Source: Laccaria trichodermophora (Eukaryota > Basidiomycota > Agaricomycetes > Agaricales > Hydnangiaceae). Taken from it: 64,000 nucleotides of DNA. Each line of letters starts with the position of its first letter. Positions within the stretch are counted from its first letter, which is position 1. The stretch is taken from NCBI GenBank assembly GCA_018417955.1, contig JACTVC010000010.1:62001-126000 (forward strand), given 5' to 3'. Below are positions 47,354 to 59,100 of the stretch, in pieces. Position numbers and translations under genes: made by a program. The notes beneath the pieces were generated by a model. The model made no database searches, was not told the DNA's origin, and saw only the letters and a list, made by a program, of their open reading frames with translations.

Positions 47354-49129
47354 TTTTTTTGCTTGAGACGCGTTAACTCAGTCAGTCAAAAAGGTGGTGG
47401 TATTGTCCACGTCGTTCGAGCGTAAGAAGGTAAGAGAGGGTACTAAGCAAGGTGGCCTGATGATTGTTCGTGTCAAAGGCCTGAGTTTGAATTCTTGCAA
47501 ACTCAGGCTAAACTTACCCATCAAGCATATTGTCAATGCAGCTCAGGAAACCAAGGGATCGCATTACCGTTCGTGAAGGTGCGTTTATCTATTTATTCGA
47601 TGGTCTTGTGCACATCTGATGGTGTGTTTCCTTCTAGTTTGAAAAAGGTCAATACTTGTCCCTTCTTTTGTTTGACTTTCGCCAACGTTTCTGGTTTCTA
47701 TAGCCACGAAACGCCTCTAGGCTCGACTGACCTTGGCCTTGCCTCCTTCATCGAAAATTCAAGGAGACTCTAGGATTCAGTGGATCAGTTCACTCATATC
47801 CTTCCTTTCCGTTCACCCTTCCCACAAACCCTTCCTTCAGGACGTGAATTTTCATAGGTCTCATGAGGCTGCCATTTCCTAAGGCGTGCCCTCGGAACAT
47901 TTTCATTTTGGGACAAGAGGACCCCATTGTTTTGATTCCCAAATTGTGTTTTTTCGCTTCGTCCGATAGGTGTTGCGCTTCGTCACCTCTTTCGTCAGCA
48001 AGCCGTCTGCGGGCAGAAGAATATCTGCATAGGAAACTCTTGACCTTCAGAACAGTCGATGCTCAGATTGACTGTAGGGACTTGCGAAAGGGAACATATA
48101 TTGCAGGACTTAGATTCGGTCATTGAGTGCGTGCTCTTTATGGAACGTGCTGGCCTTATAGCTGATCACGCCGTCATCTAGGGGTCTTGGAAGGGCGATA
48201 ATCTCGTGCAAACCAGAACCAAGCCTGCGTCGTCAATGAAGGGGCTGTTTTTTTTCTAGCACTTTTCTTCATGCTCGCGCTCAAGGGCATGTTATGATAC
48301 AATTCTCTGAAATGCGCGTACGTTCTGGTATCTTATTTTATGGAGTATGCCTAGTCTGACCACCAACACAGTATCCATGCATGGTGCCAGGTCACTCATG
48401 ACGAATATTCTTTTTCGACCTACCTTACCTTGGCCCTCGACTTGACCAGCCCTCTGCGCCGATGGCTTCATATCCTGAGCCCAACGGGAATACCTTCAAT
48501 ATTGGTCCTTATCCTTCCGTTCAAGTTCAAAGTAAAACTTTTGACTTAGCGACGCTGATGGCTCGCCACATATCGTCTCCCTTGTTCTGTAAAGCGGTGA
48601 AGGGCGATGCGACAGGTCTTAAGGGTGTTGGCGTGTACACGTCCTCATTCTCGCCTTCAACATATTCAGGGGCAGATTATTCGCTGCTAGGCAGTCCAAG
48701 GCGCCATGAGCCAATGGTGTTACGTAGTTCGACAGTTGGTGACTCCTCTACTTGGGACAGTTGAAAACTTATCGAATACGGTCTCCTGAGACTTAGATTG
48801 CTATGATGTTCAAGAGAGCTTTTATGTAACGGATCTCTTGCTTGCTCCTGGTCACTTCGGGTACCCATGGATGTCGTTTTATTATCATGGATTGCTTATC
48901 CAGCACAATGCACAGTAGCAGCTCTGAACTGACCCCAAAGCCCCCCCAGCGTCCACGACGTATCGAGTCAGGAGTCAGGACGTTGCGGCCTCCCTGATAT
49001 TTGTTCAGCTCTCATACTTAACTAGACGTGCCCTGGGGCTCGCCCTTTTGCTGTTGTTGAGAAAATCGTATTATTAGATGGGATGTGTAGACAACAAATC
49101 TGTGAGACACCGACTCCCGATCCAGCTCT
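47354..49129. other. Intergenic stretch with one weak small ORF
   Basis: Divergent 5' flank of the EBP gene, then about 1.3 kb of non-coding-looking sequence. The only complete ATG-to-stop frame is at 48462-48764, listed separately. Confidence 0.4.
48462..48764 (+). CDS. Hypothetical small protein
   Basis: A single open frame of 100 residues begins with ATG (MASYPEPNGNTFNIGPYPS) and is rich in Ser, Pro and Gly with no signal peptide, membrane segment or domain I recognise. The composition is like that of low-complexity tails of larger fungal proteins, and it could be the last exon of an unrecognised gene or a chance frame. There is no supporting neighbour. Confidence 0.25.
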   Translation: MASYPEPNGNTFNIGPYPSVQVQSKTFDLATLMARHISSPLFCKAVKGDATGLKGVGVYTSSFSPSTYSGADYSLLGSPRRHEPMVLRSSTVGDSSTWDS

Positions 49130-50625
49130 TCAATTCTTCTTGGCCTTAACCCTCCTCCCAACCCTACACACCTCAACCATCAAACACAAATCCCCATAAG
49201 TATACCCGACACTCGCTTGGTTCCCATATGTCGCAAACGCATTTTTCACTCTTGAGTACTTCGTGAGTGGGGTTACCCAGTAAACTTGTCGAGGCTTGAC
49301 GGGGCGGCCTTGTGAGTCCTTGATTGGTTTTAGCTACAAGTTGTCAATGAGTTGAGGAAGGTGGTAAGAAAGGGGAAACTTGGTTGAAACGTACCTTTTC
49401 GTCTGGATTGCAGAGAATGACGCCCCCAGACGATGCCACGGATACTCTCGCCGGTCCGTCGTCTTCAAGCATAGACTCGGGGTACTGGTTCGCGTCGTCC
49501 AAGAGTAGCCACCTCGTCCTAGAAAACTCTTCTCTATCCTCATCCTCATCCTCATATTCATAATCCTCGGAATCAGAAGTATCCTCATCATCATCATCCT
49601 CATAAACCAGCTTGAGTTGTGCATTCATATTCAACTCATCCGCCACCCTTTTAATTACCGCGTCGCTCCCTTTCAGTGCGCCCACCAAGCTCCCAAGGTC
49701 GCTCGACTCTGATTTGATAGGGTATTGGTACCGCAGGCCGAAGCCCAGGTATCCGCCGTCTGGAAGGAAGTCGAGATTCTCTATGAGAGCAGAAAGTTTT
49801 TGTCGGAGCTTTGCTTCCTCCTCAGTGACACCATCACCGCGCAAAGGCCCAGTGGGCAGAGGTGGATTGTCGTGGTATAAGTTGTATATTAAAGAAACGC
49901 GATACCCAGAGGTGATGGGGGATAGGTCGTGTTCGACGGCATTGTAGAACGCGATGTATTTGATTAAGGCGTTGTCGGAATGAGTGGATAAGTCGAACGT
50001 CCATTCGTTGGCTTTCCGCCGAAGGTGGAGGGTGCCACCTTCGTGCGTGGTAGGGAACACGACGATGAGTATGCCAAATGTGTTCGGTGTGGGGTTGTAT
50101 TGGTATGGCCCGCTGAACGATCCGGGGCCTCAACATCGGAAGTAAGCCCATAAATCAGAGTTGCACCCAAACCGAAATTACTCACCATGAACATTCAACT
50201 CACGCAACTCCGCCCTAACTCTCTCCAAAGGAACAAAACCACCTTTCGCGAGCTTGGAGCGTACATGTTCCACTATCCCCGCGTCGAGCACGTCGAAGCG
50301 GGTTGAAAAGTTCCGGTTGTCAAGTTTCCATGCTTTTGGTTGGGTTTCATTATCCTTCAGGACTGGGTCGCATGCCTCGAGGAGGGCTTGTAGTTTTGGT
50401 GAGATGGGATTGGATAGATCGATCCATCTGACAACATCACCAAGGATAAATGAAATGAAAGGAGGAAAGAGAAGAAAGAAAGGCGGACCCTGCGACGTCG
50501 TCTTTGCCACTACGAAAGAAGAGGAGACCCGCGTTTTCAGATAGCGGGTAACTGCCTGTGCAAAATGGTTTCTTGTTTGAGATAGCCTCGCGCACAGCGG
50601 CGATGTCGTCGAGAATGGTTGACAT
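49130..50625 (-). CDS. 2OG-Fe(II) oxygenase-like protein without the HxD iron site
   Basis: Four exons (50625-50489, 50427-50186, 50128-49395, 49333-49130) give exactly 438 residues. Residues about 120-240 form a dioxygenase-type jelly roll: LRELNVHGPGSFSG, then FGILIVVFPTTHEGGTLHLR, IKYIAFYNAVEHDLSP and SGYRVSLIYNLYH. The distal His (VEHDLSP) and the 2-oxoglutarate-binding Arg (SGYRVSL) are present. The segment that in active relatives reads like FKPHVDTPR is here SGPYQYNPTP, so the HxD iron ligands are gone. The C-terminal half is an acidic linker (an Asp/Glu run encoded by CAT/CTC repeats at 49540-49620) and a conserved tail ending KKN. Active members are prolyl-hydroxylase-like; this one may be a pseudo-enzyme or an altered fold. 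Confidence 0.85.
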
Positions 50626-50940
50626 CTTGCGAAGGCAGGTTGGGCGGGGACACGTTTTGACCCAAAAAGTCGCATTGTACCCTGGATTTGCGAAGCTCTT
50701 CTATGACTACGGATGTGTTGCAGTCAGGTTAAGCGACGTTTCCTCTTGGGCGCTTGACCTCTGTCAAGCGAGGTCAGAGGTAGAGGTAGAGACATAGAGA
50801 CGCTGGCGTTCTTATCTCACGGTGTAGTACGGACAATTATTCGAGCTGTACTTACTCGCAGTCAGATATAATTGGTCGGGATATATTACATGGATAATGA
50901 CAAATGCAATATGAGTAGATGAGTAGTTTCAAATGCTATT

Positions 50941-53190
50941 TCAAGAACGACCTCCAAGAGATAGCCCAGATCTTCTACGTGCTTTTCGACTTAGCCGAAT
51001 CGAGGACCGTGAAGGGATGGGTTGTACTAGAAGAGTCGCGCCACCTACAAAATTTCGCAGTGCGGGGGTTGGTGCTGAAGTCGCGTAGGGGGTGGACAAT
51101 GCCCAGTGTTTCTTGAGAGGAGATCCGAATTCAAGCTCGAAGAGGTCGTCGATGAGCGACAAGATCGAGAGGTTATCAACAGGCCCATCGTCTTGAGGCC
51201 AGTCCCCTTCGTCAAGGATGGACCGCCATGCAGCCTCTAGGATGCGATGGTCATGAAAAAGAAGATGCTCGGTAGTGTCGGAGGGATCAGCAGTATTGGG
51301 CTGATCCACACTCAATTTCGAACTGCCGGCGTACTTTTGCCTTATGGCCCGCCGCATGCCTCGAGCTTGAAGGTCCTTGCGTGTCCGAAGCGATGCGTGC
51401 GACAGCCACTCTGCTGCGGCTTCGAATGCAAAAAAAAAGGCAATCTTGCAGGGGCGGGTTGCCAACGACAGCAAAATCGGGACCAAGTTCCCCCGAATCG
51501 CGGAGTAAAAACCTCTTTCCGCGCCCCCCTACAAAGTTGCCATCATTATCTAATTTGTAGTGGTCGAATATCTCCTCCACGATGCCAAGAATCTGATGCA
51601 CTTTGGTATGATTCACATATCGAAAGACATTGAACAGAACGACGTAGACGAAGGATTCAATGTCGTCTCGAAGGTCTTGGAGTTTATCCGGATTTTCGAG
51701 AAGCAAAACTGACATAAAATGCCAAGTTCCCTATTTACCCATTAGCGCGGTTTCACAGAATGTATGGAACTAACTTACTGAACGGAACAGCTGTCGAGGA
51801 CCATTTGCCATATCGGCAACTCTTCTGGCTTGATCCCAGTCATTAAGGATTCCTCCCCCGTCATCCTTCATCATAACATTGTTTCCGCTCACGTCACGAT
51901 GAAGTATTCCGCACTTTTTATATGCGTTCTGATGAGGTAAAGGCGACGTTAGCTGCCATCACAATTGAAATTGTTCAACATATTGCATACCGATAAACGC
52001 GTCATAAACAGCTTGCATCGGCCGTTTCGATGAAGTGAAGTGGCAGACGTGTTTGCCAACGAAATCCTCGAGAAAGCGATGTTGAGCGCGAGAGGTGATC
52101 CCTGTCCCGCCAGCGTTCCAAAGCTTGGATATATATTCTTGGGTGAGTGTGAGGTGACCGTCAATGTCGTCGCCGCAGATGAGCTTCGGAACGTTGCGCA
52201 CGCCTGCCTGATTGAGATCCGAAAGAATCTCTGATTCTTTCTCCATTCCTACCACAAGGGAGCGCCAAGAATCCTTGAGAAAGCCAACCTTGAGGTCGTA
52301 TACCGGCCAGGCAAGCGTTGCTCTACCAGCAGCGAATCCGCGTCAGCCACCGCTCCCCAAGCAATGACCTCACAAAATCCACCTTGGTCGTCTTCAGGTA
52401 CTTAGAGAACAATGATAGGCCCTTCTTCCTTAGGTTCCCAAGGTCGTAGACTGAGATGAGCGAAACTTTTTTCGCAGAGTTTCTCTGGCGATTCGCTCAC
52501 CTCACACCTGAACGACGTGGATGTGACACAACCATGCGTCCTGCCACAACACGCGAAAGTTTCAGGTTCCTGTCGCCAGTCAAACGACCGAGAAACAATC
52601 GCCCCGGAACGGTCGGCCCTGATAAATCGCATCCCGTCGTTCGCAACGTAGACCAAAAACCTATGCGTGCGATGCTGGCGACTGAACCACTCTGTGAAAT
52701 ATGACACGATCTGCCCTCGACACAAAATTCCGGCGTCCGTATTCGTTTCGAAAGGGTGTTCTGTCAACTGTTCTGCATTCGCGGTAGGTTTGGGATCTTC
52801 GAATGGATACGCCGGTGCTCAAGGAGGCTTATGTTCAAACATTAATTCTTCGGCCTCAAATTGAGCAACGTTATGGAAGGTGGCGACCTTGCTGAGATAC
52901 ACAGACATGTCAGGCCTAAGTTTCTCGTGGTCGTCCGCGTTGTTGTCGTGGTGATCCGATGTGGCAACGACCTTCAAACCGGGGAACAGTCCTGCGCGTT
53001 GGACCATCGCCGCCTGATCCATACAGTAAAATTGTGTCTTGCAACTCAAAGAAAGGTTGCTCACCATTTTGGTCGGCATCGTCTTGCCTCCCGTCGATGG
53101 CAAGCTTCGAATGAGGTCTATTGGCACTTCAGGCATTGGGTTCATGTCACTTGAGGGTAAAAAATCATCCATGAATTCTTGAACAGGCAC
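50941..53190 (-). pseudogene. FunK1-type kinase, inverted duplicate, inactivated
   Basis: The reverse complement matches the intact FunK1 gene (32492-34924) almost throughout, including both introns and flanks (duplicated DNA about 50860-53390). Damage relative to the intact copy: a deletion of about 135 bp near the 5' end, a Ser-to-stop change (TGA, 52819-52821), an 89-bp internal inversion (52470-52558), a Gln-to-stop change (TAA, 52402-52404), a one-base deletion near 52330, a lost splice acceptor (AG to AC near 51932), and a frameshift at a run of nine A/T (51430-51438). Kinase motifs HRDVSGNNV and LNDWDQA are still legible in pieces. Duplication of introns shows it was copied as DNA, not through RNA. 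Most silent positions are unchanged, so it is much younger than the Rif1 duplication. Confidence 0.93.
52470..52558 (+). other. 89-bp micro-inversion inside the FunK1 pseudogene
   Basis: This segment reads on the plus strand like 33268-33356 of the intact gene, while everything on both sides of it reads on the minus strand. Both segments are 89 bp and both are bounded by TTTCGC and GCGAAA, a perfect short inverted repeat, so the flip left no gain or loss of bases. Confidence 0.9.
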
Positions 53191-53390
53191 TGGTAAACGC
53201 GCCGTAGTAGTTAGCTACTGTCAATTCAGACATGTTAGGGTACATACTAAGCAAAGGCTGAGCAGAGTATATAGCCATGAAGGACGTGCTGTCCTGAGCC
53301 ACTGACTTACTGGCCATGGCTTGGTGGCGAGTGGCCACAATCATTGTTCATTCTCATCACGTGGATGTTTCCGTCTCAGCCAGCAGGGAC

Positions 53391-56184
53391 TTGAAATGTT
53401 GGTAGGCTCGTGACAAATGTTGGCATCCTTTGAATTCAACTACCTTCCCCAACCAATGACAACTGCGGCGTTTGTCTCAGGTACACCAGGATGTCATTTC
53501 CAATCCCGGGAGCGAGGTCAAGGGACGGGAGGCACGATTCGCATGAAAGACATTCATGGTGGACACTTGGATCGTCCTTGAGGTGGCTGCTTCTTTTGAC
53601 TTTTGGTTCCTCCTTCAGTAATCTCGTCTCTGAATCTCATTGTGATTAGTGTGTAAGAGTGTAGTGGCCCGGAATCGCCGCGCTTCTAGATACCTGTACA
53701 TACGCGGAATTTCAGTGAAATCTGGAGTTAACAAGGAAAAGAGAAGACCCACACATCACAATGAATTTGGGCTTCCTTTCTCCACGCGGCTTCCTACTGA
53801 AATTGAGTTCGCCTTTACAAAGCCCTCGATAGGCCACCAAAAAAGGAGAGAATCGACATTGAGTAGTACATCGCAACGCGTTCGAGATAACAAGCAGGAA
53901 CACAACCTTGGGCTGTGTGTACGCGCCCATTTGCTCATCGTTATCGGTCATAACCATGAGGATGAAAGTTCGGTGTTTCGGTTGAGAGAGATGACGGAAT
54001 CGTACGCAGGCAACACGGCGGTCACGGGGAAGCGTCGTTGATGTGTTTCCTCTGGCAGTTTTGTTCTACTTGACGTATGCAGGCCGAGTCAACCTGACAC
54101 AGACCTGGTCAAGGGGCTGTTAGTCGACCGTTTCTTCGAGGCTTATAGGTGTAACGTACCTTCCAACTGGCAATCCGTGTAAACAACTATACGGTTGCTT
54201 GCACGGAAGCAGCTGGGAATCGAAAATTTCGAGTTGACCCGTGGAGTAGGGAATCCCTACTCCAGGGCGCGGTCACGTGCGCACCATACATAGGCATCAC
54301 CTGTAGTAGACACAACTTCACCACTACCATACTGCCTGCCCAGTCCGCTATACGCTGGGAAGCACCTTAGGCCTTTCCACCCGTAACCAGAAAGGTACCA
54401 TTCCATCGGGAATATGGGAGCAGAAGAGGGAGGAAAGCTACTGAGTATCGACAGAGGGCAAGAAGGGAGTTTCCCTCCGTTCAGGCTTTCGTGGCCTAAG
54501 AAACTTAGCGTTGCATGCCGATGACGACCTGCCGTGGTTTATAGCTGCGGTCGATTAGCAGAAGAGGAGGGGAAAGTGAGAGAGAGAAAACGCACCAAAC
54601 TATCCAGCTCCGCCCCATGTACAGCACCTTTTGCGCGCAAAAGCTCATGATCAGCATTCAGTCTGCTCGTCGCTCGATGAGGCGTTGAAAGACCGCACAT
54701 TCAGAGAAGGATCGAGTCCTTTGGGATTGTGGTAGTGGATCGTAGTTGAAGTCAATGGGCGTGATCGGCAAGTCAAGACCAAACATTACGGACGACTTCG
54801 TTGGTTGTAACCATCATCTCTAAATCGCTTGGGCGTTCGAGCCGTTCCTAGGAGGATACGGCGTCGATGAGACACCTTCTTGAGATATAGAACGGTTTGC
54901 CATGCAACTCGACGGGTACGTATTCTTTCCTCATCTGCCATTAAGTACTCTCATCGTCACTTCACAGTCCACAGAGTCGATTTGACCTGAACATTAACGC
55001 GGGGAAGGCCAGCATATGACTCTCCTTTGGGTTGCCAACTACCTTCCCCCCCTTTTTTTTTGCATCCTTCTCTTCTTCCGCCAACGATGCAATTTTCACC
55101 AAGCCAGGTCACCGGACGCTATTCAACGCACTTTTGTTAGATTTCCTGATGGTCTTCATGAATCGATGAACGATATAAGGCGTGTTTTGCTATTCCAAGT
55201 CCGTTCCTACGCTCATCCACACATTATCTAGCCGCTACCCAGCGTCCATACCTTCAGATACCTTCTAGAAATCAATACAGGTACGGATCATCCCCAATTT
55301 TCGTCGCTCTCATCTGATGCTTTTTCCAGATACAGCGATGTATAGACATTTCGGGGTATCAGCTATGGAAGTCAGCCTTCTATGCCCTTCGTTAACAATG
55401 ATCAAGTTGGCCAACTATGCGACGTCCAAACCATGTCACCCAGCCCGCCCCACACCCCTGTTTACTGATGCAGCGGATGGTCGTAGACAGGCGTGGCCGC
55501 TGGCCAACGAGATCCCACTCTCCCATTTCTGCCCAACGACCTACAGGAATTGCAACTCCAACGTGCAGTTCCCCATCGGTAAACAGATGGCGCTCGAGGC
55601 GACGTGCAACTCTTCAGATTGATGAAACCAGGGCTGGTGGTGGAACGGTGAATTGTCGGACATGCGCCATCGGAGAAGGGAAGAAGACGAGCATGCGATT
55701 GAAGTGCAACTCCCGGAGGGTGATCGTCGTTATAGGGCAGGGATTGCTGCATGGGGGTTGGATCAAACGAGAGAGCCGCAGCTGGGGCTCGTTTGCATTG
55801 TGGAGCGGAGCGGCTTCTCAGTAACGACCAAGGAAGGGGGTGGGGTGGAGAACGTACACTACAGCGGGCTTGCGTGGTTTGTCTTGCCTTTCCTCCACTA
55901 TACGCCTTACTTGTTGTGCAGTGGAAGGTTAGTGGTTGTGTAGGGTGTCAGGGTGCACGGAGGATTGCATTGTACAGATCCCTGCTTTAGGGGAGGGACA
56001 GGCTTTCAATGGTGAGATAGAGCTAGTAAATCGTAGAATGCGCAGCGAGATAGATGCAACGCGCTTGCGAACGCGACCACATCTTCAACTTGTTAGGTTC
56101 TAGTCGTAGTCACATGACCACAACACAGCGTGGCAATTGCTAATTGACGCTCTAAACCACTCTCTGTTATCAACCACCACCATC
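53391..56184. other. Stretch without a supported gene
   Basis: About 2.8 kb between the FunK1 duplicate and the NLR gene. The frame at 55662-55943 (listed separately) is the only one with protein-like composition. The last about 60 bp are the promoter side of the NLR gene. Confidence 0.4.
55662..55943 (+). CDS. Hypothetical protein fragment
   Basis: From the ATG at 55662 a 93-codon frame (RHRREEDEHAIEVQLPEGD near the start, LGLVCIVERSGFSVTTKEGG in the middle) runs to a stop at 55943. The same frame continues upstream through a TGA at about 55620 into another open stretch, so it may be an exon of an intron-containing or broken gene. I do not recognise it. The GC content and CpG frequency are like the rest of the window left of it. 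Confidence 0.2.
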   Translation: MRHRRREEDEHAIEVQLPEGDRRYRAGIAAWGLDQTREPQLGLVCIVERSGFSVTTKEGGGVENVHYSGLAWFVLPFLHYTPYLLCSGRLVVV

Positions 56185-59100
56185 ATGAACGCAAACGCGA
56201 CTATCGGTACCAACAACAACAACAACACCAACAATATGAACGTTACTGGGTTGAATCCCGCGGGAAGCGCCCTTCTGCAAGCGATCAAATCAGGCGGCCT
56301 TTCTGCACTTGAGGTCGTCGCCACGTCTGACGACGCCTTTCCGCCTTTGCAAGCGGCTGTCGCTGAGGCGTTAGTCATCATTGAAATCGTTAAGGTGTGT
56401 GTACTTACTTCCATCCGTTATTCCATCGCATCTATCTACGCGACGGCATTAGAAATTCAAGTCCAACAAGAAAGATTGGGCCGCTCTTTCTGGAAGTCTC
56501 ATCCAGAAGGTCCAGGAGATTGTTCAGGCTGTCTATCAATACAATGAGGGACAGGTTCCGTTGACTTTGCAACCCAATTTTGAGAATCTGAAAGGGTGTG
56601 TGGTATTGATGGTGTTATTGTGGATACCTGTTTGATTGAAGTCTTGCATTAGCATTTTGGAACATATGAAGGAAGATGTGATGAAGATCCAACAACAGAC
56701 CCAATGGAAGAGATTAACCAGTTTTAGAAATGATCCAGAACATATTGCAGGTTTGCAGGTTAAACTAAATGCACTTGTGAGTTTGATCATATTGGTGTAT
56801 ATTAAGTGTTCTAAATTATCTTATACATCTGATTATTCAGCCCAACTTTCAGGCCTTTCTCAGGGTTGATGTTGGGGAAAGTTCCCAGAAAGCAAGTAAG
56901 TCAAGTTGAAATCATTTAACTTAGTATATTATTTCTTAACTTGTACAGGTCCCAAGAGGGATGCTTGTGAAGACCCCATCTTGACTGAGTCTAACAAGAA
57001 TGATAAGTCTATTGTGAGAAGGAATGTTGCTGAAAGGCTCATGACTATGGGAGAGGGTATGTATAGATTTTTCTGATACTATCTCTTCATGACTTTTTAT
57101 TGTTTTCATCCAGCATCTCAAGTAAATGTACTTCCTCATGCACATCATGTTGATTTGAGGGATACAGTTATTAATGCTGCAAATACTGTAAGTAATTCAG
57201 ATATTTCAAGTTTTTCAATTGACCATTGGCATATTGTAGATCAATATTAATGACACCAGGGAACTTGAAGCCAAGATGGCAGATGTAGTGGATGAGTCAA
57301 AGGTAAGTTTTTAAAATGGCTAAAATTCATTACTAGCTTATGTGATTGAAAAACAATCCAGATAGAAAAATGGCTGCAAGTGCTCAAAGCTCCATCACAT
57401 GGTAAAGTAAGAGAGAGATGCATGCCAGAAACCCGGGAGGATGTGCTCACTCTTATCAAAACATGGCTTGATAATCTGAATGAGCCTAATATTTTCTGGC
57501 TTTCTGGCAGTCCTGGCTCTGGAAAGACAACAATTGCTTCAACTGTGGTTGCTGACTCTCACTGTTTCTCTGGGCAATTTTTTTTCCATCGTGATGAGGC
57601 TGAGCTTCGGGATCCAGACAACTTATGGAAACGTATTGCTTTGGACCTTGCTCTGGGGTCCAATAAACTTAGAAAGTCTATAGCTCAGGCACTGGAGACT
57701 CAGAAAGCTAACATTAGAGACCTTGATATTTCTACGCAATTTGAGCACCTTATTTCTGAACCACTATGGGAGGGTTTTACAACCTCTGTGAAGCCTCTTC
57801 TTGTTGTTGTTGATGCCCTTGATGAGTGTGATTCATATGAGAAACTCTTGCCTTCATTTGCAGCCTGGTCTCACCTTCCTAAATCTTTGAAGCTCCTAAT
57901 CACAAGTCGTCGTTACAGTGATATTCAGAGTTCACTAGGCTCTATCAGTGTACATCATGATATACATACTGGAGATGAGATGTCTACTCAAACTTCTAAT
58001 GACCTTGAAAAATACTTTGCTGCAAGATTTTCTAAGGTACCTGGGTTGACTCCAAAGTGGCCAGGTCCAGCCCAAGTATCATATCTTATAAGAAAAGCTG
58101 CTGGGCTATTTATCTGGGCTAAATCTGCAACTGACTTTGTCCTGCACAAGGGAGGTGATCCTGAAGAGAGGCTAAACATTATTTTTGCTGGCTCTGGGGA
58201 AGGAATTGATGCTGTTGACAGCTTGTATCATCAAGTCATTTCTGTTGCTGTGCGAGGGATCAGAGAATCAGAGAAAGACAGTTTAAGATTGGTTCTGGGT
58301 TCAATTGTTATTGCAAAGAATCCACTTTGCATCCAAGATATAAAAGAGCTTCTGGGAGTGAAAGATACATTTCTGACTTCAATAATCAACCAACTTAGCC
58401 CAATTCTTTCCATCAGTGATGCAAATTATCTGCGTGTTTGCCACCAGTCAGTCACAGATTTTCTGCTGGACCCAAAGAGATCCAAAGATTTTTGGATTGA
58501 CAGTCAGCTGCACAGTCTTCGTTTTTCTGGCTATTGCCTGGAATTTATGAACAGAAAACTAAAATTTAACTTCTTTGATCTGAAAACATCGCACATTTTA
58601 AACAAAGACATTCCAGAGCTGGATGACCATATTCAGAGTGTGAAATCAACAGCTTTGAATCATGCAAGCCACTTCTGGGCCAGCTATTTACAGAATTGTG
58701 ATAAAGTGTTACAGCTGGAAATACAAGCTATGGTGGAGGAATTTTTGATGGTCCATCTTTTACACTGGCTTGAAGTTATGAGTCTGATGGGAACAGTTAA
58801 CCATGGTGCTCAACTGCTATTGTTAGCTGCAAGTTGGAGTAGAGTGAGTCCTGCATATATATAATTTACTATTATTCTAATACAAATACAGGTTTTGAAG
58901 CCCAGCTTATCAGACTTTGCAAATGATGCAAATAGATTTGTAATGGAATTTCAGGAACCAATAACTCTTGCAGCACCACATATATATTTATCAGCACTAC
59001 CATTTGCACCACAAATTTCAAAAGTGTCTATGAATTTTATGAAGCTATTTCAGAGAACATTGACTGTGAAGATGGGTCAGATGGAACATTGGACAGAGAA

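Noticed and set aside
49540..49620. Trinucleotide repeat that could be a microsatellite only
   Set aside because: It lies in frame in the oxygenase-like gene and codes an Asp/Glu-rich linker, so it is coding.
56100..56414. Minus-strand frame opposite the first NLR exon
   Set aside because: It is the antisense of an Asn-rich coding exon and has no start, splice or domain support.
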